64,000 nt of DNA from Actinoplanes nipponensis. Its GTDB lineage: Bacteria; Actinomycetota; Actinomycetes; Mycobacteriales; Micromonosporaceae. The notes under the pieces were generated by a model. The model saw only the letters and a program-made list of their open reading frames with translations. It was not told where the DNA came from and ran no database searches. Location of the stretch: contig NZ_BOMQ01000070.1 in the NCBI RefSeq assembly GCF_016862275.1, forward strand, positions 36,810 to 100,809, written 5' to 3'. A program made the position numbers and the translations under genes. Shown in pieces: positions 1-9,132 of the stretch; position 1 is the first letter of the stretch; each line of letters starts with the position of its first letter.

Positions 1-2
1 GC

Positions 3-833
3 GAGCTGATCGGCGTGTACGGCTACACCGCCATGCTGGTCATCCCGGTCAACGTGATGATCTTCTGTGGCTTCGACATCACCCGCGGGCTGGTGGCCGC
101 CCGGCACGTGGTCGCGTTCCTGAGCCTGCCGCCGGACGAGGCCCCGGGCGTGCCGGCCCCGGAGCGGCCGGCGGTGCTGCACGATCCGGTCTCCGGGGTG
201 TCGGCCGAGCCGGGCCGGCTGACCGCGCTCGCCGGGGCCCGCCCGGCCGACACGCACGCCGTGCTCGAACGCCTGGGCCGGTACGGCCCGACCGACGCGA
301 CCTGGGGCGGCGTGCGGCTGGACCGGATCACCCGGGAGGAGGTGCGGGCGCGGATCCTGGTCGCCGAGCACGAGGCCGACCTGTTCGCCGACCCGCTGCG
401 CGAGGTGGTCGCCGGCCGCAACTCCCCGCACGACGAGCGGTTCCACGCGGCGGTCGAGGCCGCGGCGGCGCACGACGTCGGCGCGCCGGACCACCCGGTC
501 GAATGGGGCGGCCGGAACCTCTCCGGCGGCCAGCGGCAACGGGTCCGGCTGGCCCGGGCGCTCTACCAGGAGCCGGAGATGCTGCTGGCCGCCGACCCCA
601 CCTCGGCGGTCGACGCGCACACCGAGGCGGCGATCGCCGGGCGGCTCGGCGCGGCCCGCGACGGCCGCGGCACGGTCGTGGCCACCACGTCGCCGGCCCT
701 GCTCGACCGCGCCGACGTCGTGCACTACCTGGTCGACGGGCGGGTGGCGGCCAGCGGATCGCACCGGGAACTGCTCGCCGTGGTCCCGGGCTACCAGCGC
801 CTGGTCGCCCGCGTGTTCGGCGAGGAGGCGTGA
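3..833 (+). CDS. ABC exporter subunit with degenerate ATPase site (5' truncated)
   Basis: This is the end of an ABC exporter half-transporter: the last membrane helices (VIPVNVMIFCG region) followed by a nucleotide-binding domain. The frame is open to the window edge, so the start is missing. The signature LSGGQRQRVRLARAL is intact, but the other catalytic motifs are eroded. The P-loop position reads GARPADTHA without GK(S/T), the Walker B region reads LLAADPTSAVD instead of LLLDEPTSALD, the Q-loop Gln is Glu (VAEHEADLF), and the switch His is Ser (ATTSPALLDRAD). In known heterodimeric exporters this pattern marks the non-catalytic partner. Its TGA overlaps the GTG of the next gene, so the two are translationally coupled. 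The substrate cannot be read from sequence. Confidence 0.9.
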   Translation, partial: ELIGVYGYTAMLVIPVNVMIFCGFDITRGLVAARHVVAFLSLPPDEAPGVPAPERPAVLHDPVSGVSAEPGRLTALAGARPADTHAVLERLGRYGPTDATWGGVRLDRITREEVRARILVAEHEADLFADPLREVVAGRNSPHDERFHAAVEAAAAHDVGAPDHPVEWGGRNLSGGQRQRVRLARALYQEPEMLLAADPTSAVDAHTEAAIAGRLGAARDGRGTVVATTSPALLDRADVVHYLVDGRVAASGSHRELLAVVPGYQRLVARVFGEEA

Positions 834-2539
834 GCGCCGTCCTGCCGGTCGCGGACCGGCGGCTGGTGTCCCGGGCCGCCCTGCGCCTGGTCGGCGCCGA
901 CCGCCGCGCCGTCGCGGTGCTGATCGTCCTCAACACCCTGGCCGCGCTGGCCGGCCTGGCCGGCCCGTGGCTGCTCGGCCGGATCATCGACACCGTCACC
1001 ACCGGGCCGGGCGCGGGCCGGGTGGACCGGCTCGCCGTGGCGGTGCTGGCCTGCGCGGTCACGCAGCTGCTGCTGTCCCGGTACGCGCTGACGGTCGGCT
1101 ACCGCTTCGGCGAGCGCACCGCCGCCCGGATCCGCGAGGACTTCCTGCGCCGCTCGCTGAACCTGCCCGCCGCGGTGGTCGAGCGGGTGCCGGCCGGGGA
1201 CCTGACCGCCCGCGGCACCACCGATGTGGACCTCGTCGCGACCACCCTGCGCGATGTCCTGCCGGAGATGTTCGTCTCCGTCGTGCAGATGCTGCTGATC
1301 GTCACCGCGGTCGTGGTGCTGAGCCCGCCGCTCGGGGCGGCCGGCCTGCTCGGCTTCACCGGCATCTGGTTCGTCACCCGGTGGTACCTGCGCCGGGCCC
1401 CGGACGCGTACCTGCGGGAGGGCGCGGCCAACTCGGTGATGGCCGACGAGCTGGCCGCGACGACCGCCGGCGCCCGCACCATCGAAGCCTTCGACCTGCG
1501 GGAACGCCGACTGGCCCGGGGCCACGCGGCGATCGCCGAGACCCGGCGGACCCGGCTGGCCACGCTGGGGCTGCGGTCGGTGTTCTTCCCGCTGGTGGAG
1601 ATCTCGTACGTGCTGCCGGTGGTGCTGGTGCTGCTGATCGGCGGCCGGCTGTACTTCACCGGCGCCGTCACGCTCGGCACGGTCGCCGCGGCGCTGCTGT
1701 ACCTGCGGCAGCTGGCCGGGCCACTCGACAACATCATGCTGTGGATCGAGCAGCTGCAGAGCAGCGGCGCCTCCTTCGCCCGGGTCGAGGGCCTGGCCGC
1801 GGTGCCGGCCGACGGCGTCCGGGCGACCCGGCCGCCCGACGGCGACCGGATCGAGGTGCGGGGCGTGCGCTACGCGTACGACTCTGGCCAGGACGTCCTG
1901 CACGACGTGGAGCTGACCGTACGGCCGGGAGAACGGCTGGCCATCGTCGGTCTGTCCGGGGCCGGCAAGTCGACCCTGGCCCGGTTGCTCGCCGGGGTGG
2001 ACCGCCCGGACGCCGGATCGGTGACCGTGGGCGGCGTCCCCATCGCCGACCTGCCCCCGGACGAGCTGCGCCGGCAGGTGGTGCTGGTGACGCAGGAGCA
2101 CCACGTCTTCCGCGAGTCGCTGCGGGAGAACCTGATGGTGGCCGCCCCGGACGACGTGCTGCGGCGGGCCCTGCGGACGGTCGGCGCGGACTGGGCCGAC
2201 GACCTGGACCGCGACCTCGGCGAGCATCCGCCCGACGGCGGCCAGGCCCAGCAGCTCGCGCTGGCCCGGGTGGTGCTCGCCGACCCGCACACCGTCATCC
2301 TCGACGAGGCCACCGCGCTGCTGGACCCCACGGCCGCCCGGGCCGCGGAACGCGCGCTGGCGGCGGTGCTGCACGACCGTACGGTCATCGCGATCGCGCA
2401 CCGGCTGCAGACCTCGCACGACGCCGACCGGGTGGCGGTCATGGACGGCGGCCGGATCATCGAGCTGGGCGGCCACGACGAGCTGGTGCGGGCCGGCGGG
2501 CCGTACGCGTCCCTGTGGCGCTCCTGGCACGGCGCCTGA
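830..2539 (+). CDS. ABC exporter ATP-binding/permease subunit (catalytic partner)
   Basis: This is a full half-transporter of 569 residues, with a six-helix type IV membrane domain (about residues 1-310) and a C-terminal ATPase domain. The start is GTG at 830, overlapping the previous stop; GAGGAGG lies just upstream. Walker A (GLSGAGKST), Q-loop (LVTQEHHVF), Walker B with catalytic Glu (ILDEATALLD) and switch His (IAHRL) are canonical. The signature is degenerate: PDGGQAQQLAL replaces LSGGQ. This complements its upstream partner exactly: one composite ATP site is intact (this Walker A/B plus the partner's LSGGQ) and the other is dead. The pair therefore most likely forms a heterodimeric exporter with one hydrolytic site. 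Confidence 0.95.
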   Translation: MSAVLPVADRRLVSRAALRLVGADRRAVAVLIVLNTLAALAGLAGPWLLGRIIDTVTTGPGAGRVDRLAVAVLACAVTQLLLSRYALTVGYRFGERTAARIREDFLRRSLNLPAAVVERVPAGDLTARGTTDVDLVATTLRDVLPEMFVSVVQMLLIVTAVVVLSPPLGAAGLLGFTGIWFVTRWYLRRAPDAYLREGAANSVMADELAATTAGARTIEAFDLRERRLARGHAAIAETRRTRLATLGLRSVFFPLVEISYVLPVVLVLLIGGRLYFTGAVTLGTVAAALLYLRQLAGPLDNIMLWIEQLQSSGASFARVEGLAAVPADGVRATRPPDGDRIEVRGVRYAYDSGQDVLHDVELTVRPGERLAIVGLSGAGKSTLARLLAGVDRPDAGSVTVGGVPIADLPPDELRRQVVLVTQEHHVFRESLRENLMVAAPDDVLRRALRTVGADWADDLDRDLGEHPPDGGQAQQLALARVVLADPHTVILDEATALLDPTAARAAERALAAVLHDRTVIAIAHRLQTSHDADRVAVMDGGRIIELGGHDELVRAGGPYASLWRSWHGA

Positions 2540-2554
2540 CCGGCGCGGCCCGGC

Positions 2555-3925
2555 TCAGGATCCGGGTGCGGTGACGCGGTACACGGCGCCGGCGAGGTCG
2601 TCGCTGACGTACAGGGCGCGGTCGGGGCCCTGCACCGCCATGACCGGCCGGCCCCACCGAGAGCCGTTGGCCTGCTGGAACCCGGTCAGCAGGGTCTGCT
2701 GGGCGCCCAGGGCGCCGTCGCGCCAGGCGAAGAACGACACCTCCGGAGCCCGCGGCGGCCTGCGGTTCCAGGAGCCGTGGACGCCGACGAGGGCGCCCGG
2801 ACCGTAGCCGCCGGCCAGGCCCGGCGAGGTGGCGAAGCTCAGGCCGAGCGGCGCCGAGTGCGCGCCCATGCCCTGCTCGACCGGGGGCAGCGCCGCGCAG
2901 TCGAGCTTGCGCCCGTCCGGGTTGGTCTGCACGTCCCGCACGAACGGCCGGCGGGTGTAGCTCAGCGGCGAGTCCGGCCGGCCCGGGTTCACGTCCGGGT
3001 CCGGGTTGCAGTACGGCCAGCCCAGGTCGCGCCCGCGGGTCAGCCGGGCCAGCGGCTCCAGCGGGTGGTCGTTCACGTACCCCTGCCGGACCTCGCCCTG
3101 CTCATCGCCCTCGTACGGGTAGGCGATGTTGTCCCGGTTGTTGACGGCGGTCCACACCGCGCCGTCGGGATCGACGGCGAGCCCCGTGCCGTTGCGCACT
3201 CCGCGCGCGAAGACCGTGGGCTTCCCGCCGCCGGGCGCCGCCCGCAGGATCGCGGCGCGCTGCGGGTCCGCGTCCCGGTCCTCCGCGGACACGTTGCCGG
3301 TCGAGCCGACCGAGACGTAGAGCGCGCCGTCCGCGCCGACCGCCACGCTCTTCAGCGCGTGCGCGTACGCGCCGCCCAGCTCCGGGCTCTTCGCGTCGGG
3401 CAGCCCGTCGATCACGACCCGCCGCCCCGACACCGCGCCGGCCCGGTAGGTGAAGGCGTCCACCCGGTCGCTCTCGGCCACGTAGAGCGTGTCACCGGCG
3501 AAGGCCAGCCCGTGCGGCTGGTTCAGCCCGCTGAGCAGCGTCTGCTGCGCCGGCGCGGCATCGTCGCCGCCCGGGAGCAGCGCGATGACATCGCCGGACT
3601 TGGGCCGCGATACCAGCAGCTGCCCGTCCGGGGCCCAGGCCAGCAGCCGGGCGCCGGGCAGCCGCGCCCACACGGTGACCGTCCAGCCGGGCGGGGCCTG
3701 CAACCGCCGGGCCTCGTCGAACGGCGCCGCGGCCGTGCCGCCGAGCGGCCGGACGGTCGTGCTGGCCAGCGCCGGCACCGTCGCGCCGGCCGCGGCCGAG
3801 GACGGCGGCGCGGCGCTGCCCAGCGGCGTGGCGGCGGGCGCCGGGGTTCCCGGCTCGCCGGCCGAGCAGGCGGCCAGGGCGAGCGCCAGACTTCCGGCCG
3901 TCACCGCGCGCGCGATCGTGTTCAC
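2555..3925 (-). CDS. Secreted glucose/sorbosone dehydrogenase-like lipoprotein
   Basis: A 456-residue exported protein. I chose the GTG at 3925 because it gives a compact lipoprotein signal peptide (MNTIARAVTAGSLALALAAC, lipobox LAAC). The mature part has the repeated blades of a six-bladed GSDH/sorbosone-dehydrogenase propeller, e.g. LLSGLNQPHGLAFAGD, LYVSVGSTGNV, FARGVRNGTGLAVDPDG and a C-terminal VSDDLAGAVYRV. A Pro/Ala/Ser linker joins the lipid anchor to the propeller. The family contains PQQ-dependent sugar dehydrogenases, but many actinobacterial members have no proven substrate. It converges with the ABC operon, with 15 bp between the stops. Confidence 0.9.
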   Translation of the reverse strand: MNTIARAVTAGSLALALAACSAGEPGTPAPAATPLGSAAPPSSAAAGATVPALASTTVRPLGGTAAAPFDEARRLQAPPGWTVTVWARLPGARLLAWAPDGQLLVSRPKSGDVIALLPGGDDAAPAQQTLLSGLNQPHGLAFAGDTLYVAESDRVDAFTYRAGAVSGRRVVIDGLPDAKSPELGGAYAHALKSVAVGADGALYVSVGSTGNVSAEDRDADPQRAAILRAAPGGGKPTVFARGVRNGTGLAVDPDGAVWTAVNNRDNIAYPYEGDEQGEVRQGYVNDHPLEPLARLTRGRDLGWPYCNPDPDVNPGRPDSPLSYTRRPFVRDVQTNPDGRKLDCAALPPVEQGMGAHSAPLGLSFATSPGLAGGYGPGALVGVHGSWNRRPPRAPEVSFFAWRDGALGAQQTLLTGFQQANGSRWGRPVMAVQGPDRALYVSDDLAGAVYRVTAPGS

Positions 3926-4675
3926 CCTGCATCTGTACCCACCCGCCCGCCGGGCCGCAACCCGGGCCGGGTCCGCGTGCTGCCGCGACTTCCAGGCGGT
4001 CACGGCGACGAGCCCGATCCGGTTCCACAAGCAGACCCGGCTGCGGCAGACCCGGCTGCCCCCGGCCACCAACCCGGCGACGTCACCGCGATCAGCCAGC
4101 GGTTCGGCCACGACGGCCCGGCCCGGTTCAGCCGCGAGCACCGACGGCAGTTCGGAGCGCCCCTGAGCCCGGACGCCGGCGCTCTCCCGGCCCCGGCGCC
4201 GGCGCGCTTCAGCTCGGACGCCGCGGGAACTGCACGCCGGTCAGCGTGAACATGGGGGCCTCCGGCCATCGACCAAGTTCGCTTCCTCAGTCATGCGCCG
4301 GTGGGGGTGAGCGGTCCAGCGCCCGAAGGCAGTGGCGGGAAGCGGACAGGCCGTACAGCTCGGAAGCTGGACGCCCTGGTGATGCCGGCGCGTGGAATCG
4401 CGGGTCGCGTCTTGGTTGTTCCGTTCTTGCGCCGGTTACGTGTCCACCGTGGTGGGTTCCGCACCGCGTACGCCGCCGAACAGGCCGGCCAGGCACCGGA
4501 ACCTCGGATGACCACTTTCTGCGCCGCCCGGCCGGCGCGGGAGAACCGGCCGGTGCCGGCCACCGAGGCTGGCACGAAGGTGGGATGGAGCAGCTGCACC
4601 ACGCCCCTAGGGTTGCCGTATCCGGCGGAGCGGCCGGTCCTCCCGCTAATCTCTTTCGGACACGAGGTTGCTCTG
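3926..4675. other. Intergenic region, no convincing gene
   Basis: This 750-bp gap lies between the divergent dehydrogenase-like gene and the DUF4232 lipoprotein gene. It must hold both promoters. Several frames are open, as usual at this GC content, but none shows a recognisable domain or a good ribosome-binding site. Confidence 0.5.
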
Positions 4676-5359
4676 ATGAACTGGCGCCCCCTGCTCGCAG
4701 TCCCCATTCTGTGCACCGCTGCGGCGCTGTCGCTGACCGGCTGCACGGCCAATGCCTCCGTGACCGCCGGCCCGGCCGACGCTGCGAGCGCGCCGGACAC
4801 CGGCGGCTCCACCCGGACCGGCGCCGGAACGCCGGCGGTCCGGAACTCCGCGGCCCCGAAGGCCGGGTCGCCGAAGACCAAGGCCCCCAAGACCAAGGCG
4901 CCGGCCGGCGACCCGGGCGACCCGCAGGCGCCCGACTGCGCGACCGCCCACCTCACGATCACGGTCGATGACGCCCAGGGCGCCGCCGGGCACAGCGTCG
5001 CCGCCATCCACTTCCGCAACACCGGCGCCCGGTGCTGGATCAAGGGCTACCCGACCGTCGTCGGGGAGACAGCCTCCGGCGCCCGGGTGGCCGTCGAGAA
5101 GACGTTGCACGGCTACGGCGGCGGGCTCGGCGCCGGGGACAACGAGATCTCGCCGTACCTGTTGGAGAAGGGCGACACCGCGTCCGCCGTGATCGATGCG
5201 CTGAACGCCGACCCGGACGGCACGGCCTGCAAGCCCGTGACGACCCTCGAGGTCAGCCCGCCGAAGCGGTCGGAGTCGGTGCGGGTCGCCTGGAGCGGGG
5301 GCTGCGCCGGATTCGAGGTGCATCCGCTCCTGCGCGGGATGACGGGCCAGGCCATCTGA
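4676..5359 (+). CDS. DUF4232 domain lipoprotein
   Basis: A 227-residue lipoprotein. The ATG at 4676 follows a GAGG ribosome site about 9 nt upstream and begins a signal peptide with lipobox LTGC (residues 1-22). An Ala/Pro/Lys-rich linker (about 23-75) leads to a C-terminal DUF4232 domain starting near CATAHLTITVDDAQGAAGHS, with the typical pattern of an N-terminal Cys, a Gly-rich turn, FRNTGARCWIKGYP and a late Cys (WSGGCAGFEV). DUF4232 is a cell-surface beta-sandwich of unknown function, common in actinomycetes. It is the last chromosomal-looking gene before the tRNA scar. Confidence 0.85.
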   Translation: MNWRPLLAVPILCTAAALSLTGCTANASVTAGPADAASAPDTGGSTRTGAGTPAVRNSAAPKAGSPKTKAPKTKAPAGDPGDPQAPDCATAHLTITVDDAQGAAGHSVAAIHFRNTGARCWIKGYPTVVGETASGARVAVEKTLHGYGGGLGAGDNEISPYLLEKGDTASAVIDALNADPDGTACKPVTTLEVSPPKRSESVRVAWSGGCAGFEVHPLLRGMTGQAI

Positions 5360-5839
5360 CGTCTCGTCGAGGAGGTCAAGAATGCCCTGGGCCATAGCGG
5401 CCCGGTTCGCGAAGAGTGGACGCAGATCCGGCTGCCCTTCGGCGGCCCGGTGCTCGTAGGGAATCGATGGGATGGCGTGGAAGATCGTCATGGCGATGGC
5501 GTGTAACGACTCCGGCATGCCCACCCGCCGATGCCACCAACACGATCACGGCTGCGGCCAGATCGTCGTGTGCTTCGCTGAGTTGCCCGGTCAGGTCGGT
5601 GATGAGGGCCTGCGCCCGGGCGAGGTCGCTTCGGAGCCGCTGGTGCAGCACAGTGGGTTCATCGACGCGAGTGGGTCACCCCACCGGCACCCTCGCCCCG
5701 GCCGGCCAAAGAAGCCGCCGAAATGATCCCGCGGAGGGCCAGCCGACGGCAGTTCGGTGTCGGGGGTTCCCCCGATGTCTCCCGAACCTCAGACGAATCT
5801 GGGCACCCTCCGAAAATCGGAGAATGCCCAGTTCAACCA
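5360..5839. other. Gene-poor junction region
   Basis: About 480 bp precede the tRNA scar. A minus-strand frame at 5376-5651 begins with a plausible amphipathic stretch (LRSDLARAQALITDLTGQL) but dissolves into Arg-rich low-complexity sequence. It may be a fragment of a degraded gene at the island boundary. I do not call a gene here. Confidence 0.4.
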
Positions 5840-5895
5840 TGGTGCGCCGCGTAGGACTTGAACCTACAACCCGCGGATTAAGAGTCCGCTGCTCC
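5840..5895 (-). other. tRNA-Lys(CTT) 3' fragment, probable island attachment site
   Basis: Read on the minus strand, this segment holds the 3' arm of the D stem (GAGC), an anticodon stem-loop (GCGGA / CTCTTAA / TCCGC, anticodon CTT), a T arm (GTAGG-TTCAAGT-CCTAC), the 3' acceptor strand GCGGCGC, discriminator A and an encoded CCA. No 5' acceptor strand or D-stem 5' arm follows at higher coordinates. A tRNA 3' half without its 5' half is the usual left-over of tyrosine-recombinase integration into a tRNA gene. The polarity places the inserted element at higher coordinates, matching the change from chromosomal to accessory genes. About 200 bp without a gene follow before hsdR. Confidence 0.8.
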
Positions 5896-6099
5896 CGGTG
5901 TCAACCAATGCTAAGCTGTGCCGCTTCGAACCGGCTTCTACCGCTTTGCGGCGTCATCGGGCCAGGACTTCTGTCGGCTAATGCCAGGCAGGGGTGATCC
6001 ACGCCAGGACCGTCGATCACGCATGGATCACGTCAGCCCCGTGGCACGGCGGGCATACCGTCTGCGGGGCCTGGTGGCGCGACTTGTCGACGTGGGTTG

Positions 6100-9000
6100 T
6101 CAGTAGTGCTCGGAGATGTAAGCGTGGGCGTGATCGAACAGGTCACCGCTGGCTGGCAGGTGATATTTCTGCAGAACCTTGCGGATGGCGATCCGGACGA
6201 GGCGATCGCCGTTTTTTGTGTGTGACCAGCCGTCGTAGCGCACTTCCTTGACGATGGCGTCGATGTCGACCACGACTCGGCCGATGATGACCGGGGTGTT
6301 CTTGGGTGCGTACTCGTTGAAGATCTGGGTCAGTGCACCGACGTGCGGGTCCGGGAGTAGGTCGAGGCCATCCCTACCATCTGTGTCTTCGGCCTGCTCG
6401 GCGCTGGTGACGTCTTTGGCCAGGGTGAACAGCTCCCGCAGGTACTCGATCGAGTCACGGGCCTGGGTGAGCACGCGTTCGCGAAGCCTGTCGAGGCGTT
6501 CAGACAAGGTCCGGTAGACCTCGTGGTCGCCGTTGGGGCCAGCGAGCCGGCGGCGGATCCGTTCGGCGATGCTATCGATGACCTCCTCTGCGGTTTTCGT
6601 CGTGACTTTGGTGTCATCAGCTGGGATCAGGCCCTCGTCGATGAGGGTCCGGATGGTGTCGGCGTCGGCGATGACGGCCTGCCGGTCGCTGCCCCTGACG
6701 GTGACCTCCCCGATGTGGGAATGGACCAGGTCGAGGGTTTTCGCGCCGAGCCGGTGCCACAGCAGTTCGTTGGCGGAGTTGGTCGGCATGACCGAGGCGT
6801 AGACCTGAGACAGGAACCGGTAGTCGGATCGGTGCTCGTCAAGGCGCGCGTCTGGGTAGCACATCTCCCAGATGCCCTGCAACATCTGGAAGCGGGCGGC
6901 GAACCGGTCCCGAGAAGCCGCGTCGGGGATGCGTTGGTGGGCGTCCTGGAGCGTCTGCGAGCCGACGGTAGCGCGGTCGATGCCGGCGAAGCGGTCGAGG
7001 ACTTCGGCGATCTCGAAGGTGAACTGGTCAATCAGCCCGTCGAGTTCGATCTTGCGACGGGCTGCCAGCGGGTTGGCCGGGGCCATCGCTCGGGCGAACC
7101 CGTCACCGAGGCCGATGTAGTCGCAGATCAACCCGTAGCGTTTCTCCTGCCCGGTCTGCGGGTTCTTCCAGGGCCGGTTCGCGCGAGTGATGGTCTGGAA
7201 CAGGGTGTGCAGCTTCATCGGCTTGTCGAGGTACATCACCCCCTCGATCGGCGCGTTGAACCCGGTGCCGAGTTTGGAGGTGACGATCAGGAACTTTAAC
7301 GGGTCACCGAACGCGCGGAATCTGTCGAGAAGCTTCTCCTCTTCGACCTCCGACAGCGCATGCCTTCTCCATTCCTCGTCGTCCTTGGACTGCACACTCA
7401 TCACCACCGCGCACTCGTCCAGCGGGTGCCCGGCATCGTAGCGGCGGGCTAGCAGGCGGTTGATCTCGGCCGCGTACTTCACGCACAGGTCCCGGTCGAC
7501 TACCACGATCTGCGCCTTCATACCGAGCGGGTCGATCGTGGCGTAGAAGTGCTCTACGAGGTCAGCACATACCTTCTGGATCCGTTCCTTGTTTAAAAAG
7601 AACGTCGACGTTCTTGACACCTTCTTCGTCAGGAATTCTGCCTCGTCTTCGGCGAGGCCCTCCGCCGCGGCCAGCTCCGCGAACGCCTCGTCCAAGCGTT
7701 CCTTGTCGAGCTGGAACTCGACAAGGCGCGGATTGACATGGATCGGCACCGTCATGCCATCGGCGATGGACCGGTCCGAGTCGTAGGTGTGCAGCACCTG
7801 GCCCGGGTCGTCAGGGTCGCCGTAGAGCGCGAATGTGTTGCGGTCCAGGTCAGCGATCGGGGTGCCGGTGAACCCGAAGAAGCGGGCGTTCGGCAGCGCC
7901 TTGCGCATGTGGTCGCCGAGCTGCTTCTCCTGGGAACGGTGCGCCTCATCGATCAAGACGATGATGTTGTCTCGGTCGTTGAGCACGCCGGCGTTGGCGA
8001 ACTTGTGCACCGTGGTGAAGATCAGGCCCCGCTTGTCCCGGTGCCCGAGCAGGTTACGCAGGCCCGCGGCCGTGGTGGGCGTCTCGAGCCTCGGCATGGA
8101 CGTGGTGCGGAACTGGTCGTAGGTCTGCCGCACCAGCTGGATCCGGTCGGCGATCAGGATGATCGTAGGGTTCGTTAGCTTGGGGTCAGTGAGCATCTTC
8201 GCAGCGGCGAACACCATCGCCAGGGTCTTGCCGGACCCCTGGGTGTGGTGCACTAGCCCGCGCCGCTTTACACCGTCGCGGGCCCGCTCGGCGATCAGGT
8301 TCACCGACTCATACTGCGGATACCGGGCAACGATCTTCACCAAGTGCGGCTCACCCACCGGATCGGCAGAGGTCTCGTACACAGTGAAGTCATGCAGCAG
8401 GTCTAGCACCGTCCGCGGCGTCAGCAGCGTCTCCACACACCGCTGCACTCGCTTCCACCCTGACACGGTTGGAGCATCAACAGTCGAGCCCCACGTCTCC
8501 CAGTGATCGATCGAAGCTCCGACCGGGCCGTAGAAGAACTCCCGACCCTCCGAGGCGAACGACAACACATTCGGGACGAAGAACTGCGGCTGCCGGACCT
8601 CATAAACCTCGCTGATCTCCTTCGCGCCCTTGATCCACGAGATCCGCTGGTCGACCGGCGTCTTCACCTCGCCCACCACGAGCGGGAACCCGTTGACCCA
8701 CAACACAATGTCGAACCGAGCTCGATTGCCTGGCACCCCGACCGTCACCTCGTCCGATACAACCAGCGTGTTGTTCTTCGGAGTCACGAAGTCGATCAGC
8801 CGGATCGGCACATCGTGGGCGGTGCCGGTGAACTGGTGCGACTGGCGGCCCTTCAGCCATTCCATAAACCCCCGGTTCGCCGCCACCAACCCATCCTCGG
8901 CGGCCGTCAGCGTTAGCATCCGCAGCCGCGCCAGGACCTCGTCAGCCCGCGACGGATCCTCGGCCACTGCCGGGTTCAACCGGACCAACGCCGACAATAC

Positions 9001-9132
9001 CTCCGACTCGATCAGTGGCTGCTCCTCGGCCCGGTTCAACTGGTCCCCGGGTACGTACGTCCAACTGCCCGCCCGCAACAAGTCCAGGATAGGGGCCTGA
9101 ACACTGTTTGCTTCGTTGAACCCGGCCACCAC
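6100..9132 (-). CDS. hsdR: Type I restriction enzyme, restriction (R) subunit
   Basis: A 1010-residue HsdR. The N-terminal PD-(D/E)xK nuclease domain shows D141 (RFDIVLW) and E155-V-K157 (VVGEVKTP). The SF2 translocase core follows: P-loop QGSGKT near 298-303, DEAH at 395-398, TGTP at 422-425, and later helicase motifs through about 700, then a helical C-terminal region that docks on the methylase. Length and motif order are normal, so it looks functional. The GTG start at 9132 lies immediately after the hsdS stop, as expected for translational coupling. The complex cuts DNA lacking the cognate methylation after ATP-driven translocation. Confidence 0.97.
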   Translation of the reverse strand: MVAGFNEANSVQAPILDLLRAGSWTYVPGDQLNRAEEQPLIESEVLSALVRLNPAVAEDPSRADEVLARLRMLTLTAAEDGLVAANRGFMEWLKGRQSHQFTGTAHDVPIRLIDFVTPKNNTLVVSDEVTVGVPGNRARFDIVLWVNGFPLVVGEVKTPVDQRISWIKGAKEISEVYEVRQPQFFVPNVLSFASEGREFFYGPVGASIDHWETWGSTVDAPTVSGWKRVQRCVETLLTPRTVLDLLHDFTVYETSADPVGEPHLVKIVARYPQYESVNLIAERARDGVKRRGLVHHTQGSGKTLAMVFAAAKMLTDPKLTNPTIILIADRIQLVRQTYDQFRTTSMPRLETPTTAAGLRNLLGHRDKRGLIFTTVHKFANAGVLNDRDNIIVLIDEAHRSQEKQLGDHMRKALPNARFFGFTGTPIADLDRNTFALYGDPDDPGQVLHTYDSDRSIADGMTVPIHVNPRLVEFQLDKERLDEAFAELAAAEGLAEDEAEFLTKKVSRTSTFFLNKERIQKVCADLVEHFYATIDPLGMKAQIVVVDRDLCVKYAAEINRLLARRYDAGHPLDECAVVMSVQSKDDEEWRRHALSEVEEEKLLDRFRAFGDPLKFLIVTSKLGTGFNAPIEGVMYLDKPMKLHTLFQTITRANRPWKNPQTGQEKRYGLICDYIGLGDGFARAMAPANPLAARRKIELDGLIDQFTFEIAEVLDRFAGIDRATVGSQTLQDAHQRIPDAASRDRFAARFQMLQGIWEMCYPDARLDEHRSDYRFLSQVYASVMPTNSANELLWHRLGAKTLDLVHSHIGEVTVRGSDRQAVIADADTIRTLIDEGLIPADDTKVTTKTAEEVIDSIAERIRRRLAGPNGDHEVYRTLSERLDRLRERVLTQARDSIEYLRELFTLAKDVTSAEQAEDTDGRDGLDLLPDPHVGALTQIFNEYAPKNTPVIIGRVVVDIDAIVKEVRYDGWSHTKNGDRLVRIAIRKVLQKYHLPASGDLFDHAHAYISEHY

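Noticed and set aside
2777..4249. A 490-residue plus-strand open frame
   Set aside because: Antisense to the glucose/sorbosone-dehydrogenase-like gene, with low-complexity Arg/Gly/Ala content.
5376..5651. A 91-codon minus-strand gene next to the tRNA scar
   Set aside because: Only the first third looks protein-like; there is no convincing ribosome site and the rest is Arg-rich low-complexity sequence.
5840..5970. A complete tRNA-Lys gene
   Set aside because: The 5' acceptor strand and D-stem 5' arm cannot be found upstream on the minus strand, so only the 3' part exists.
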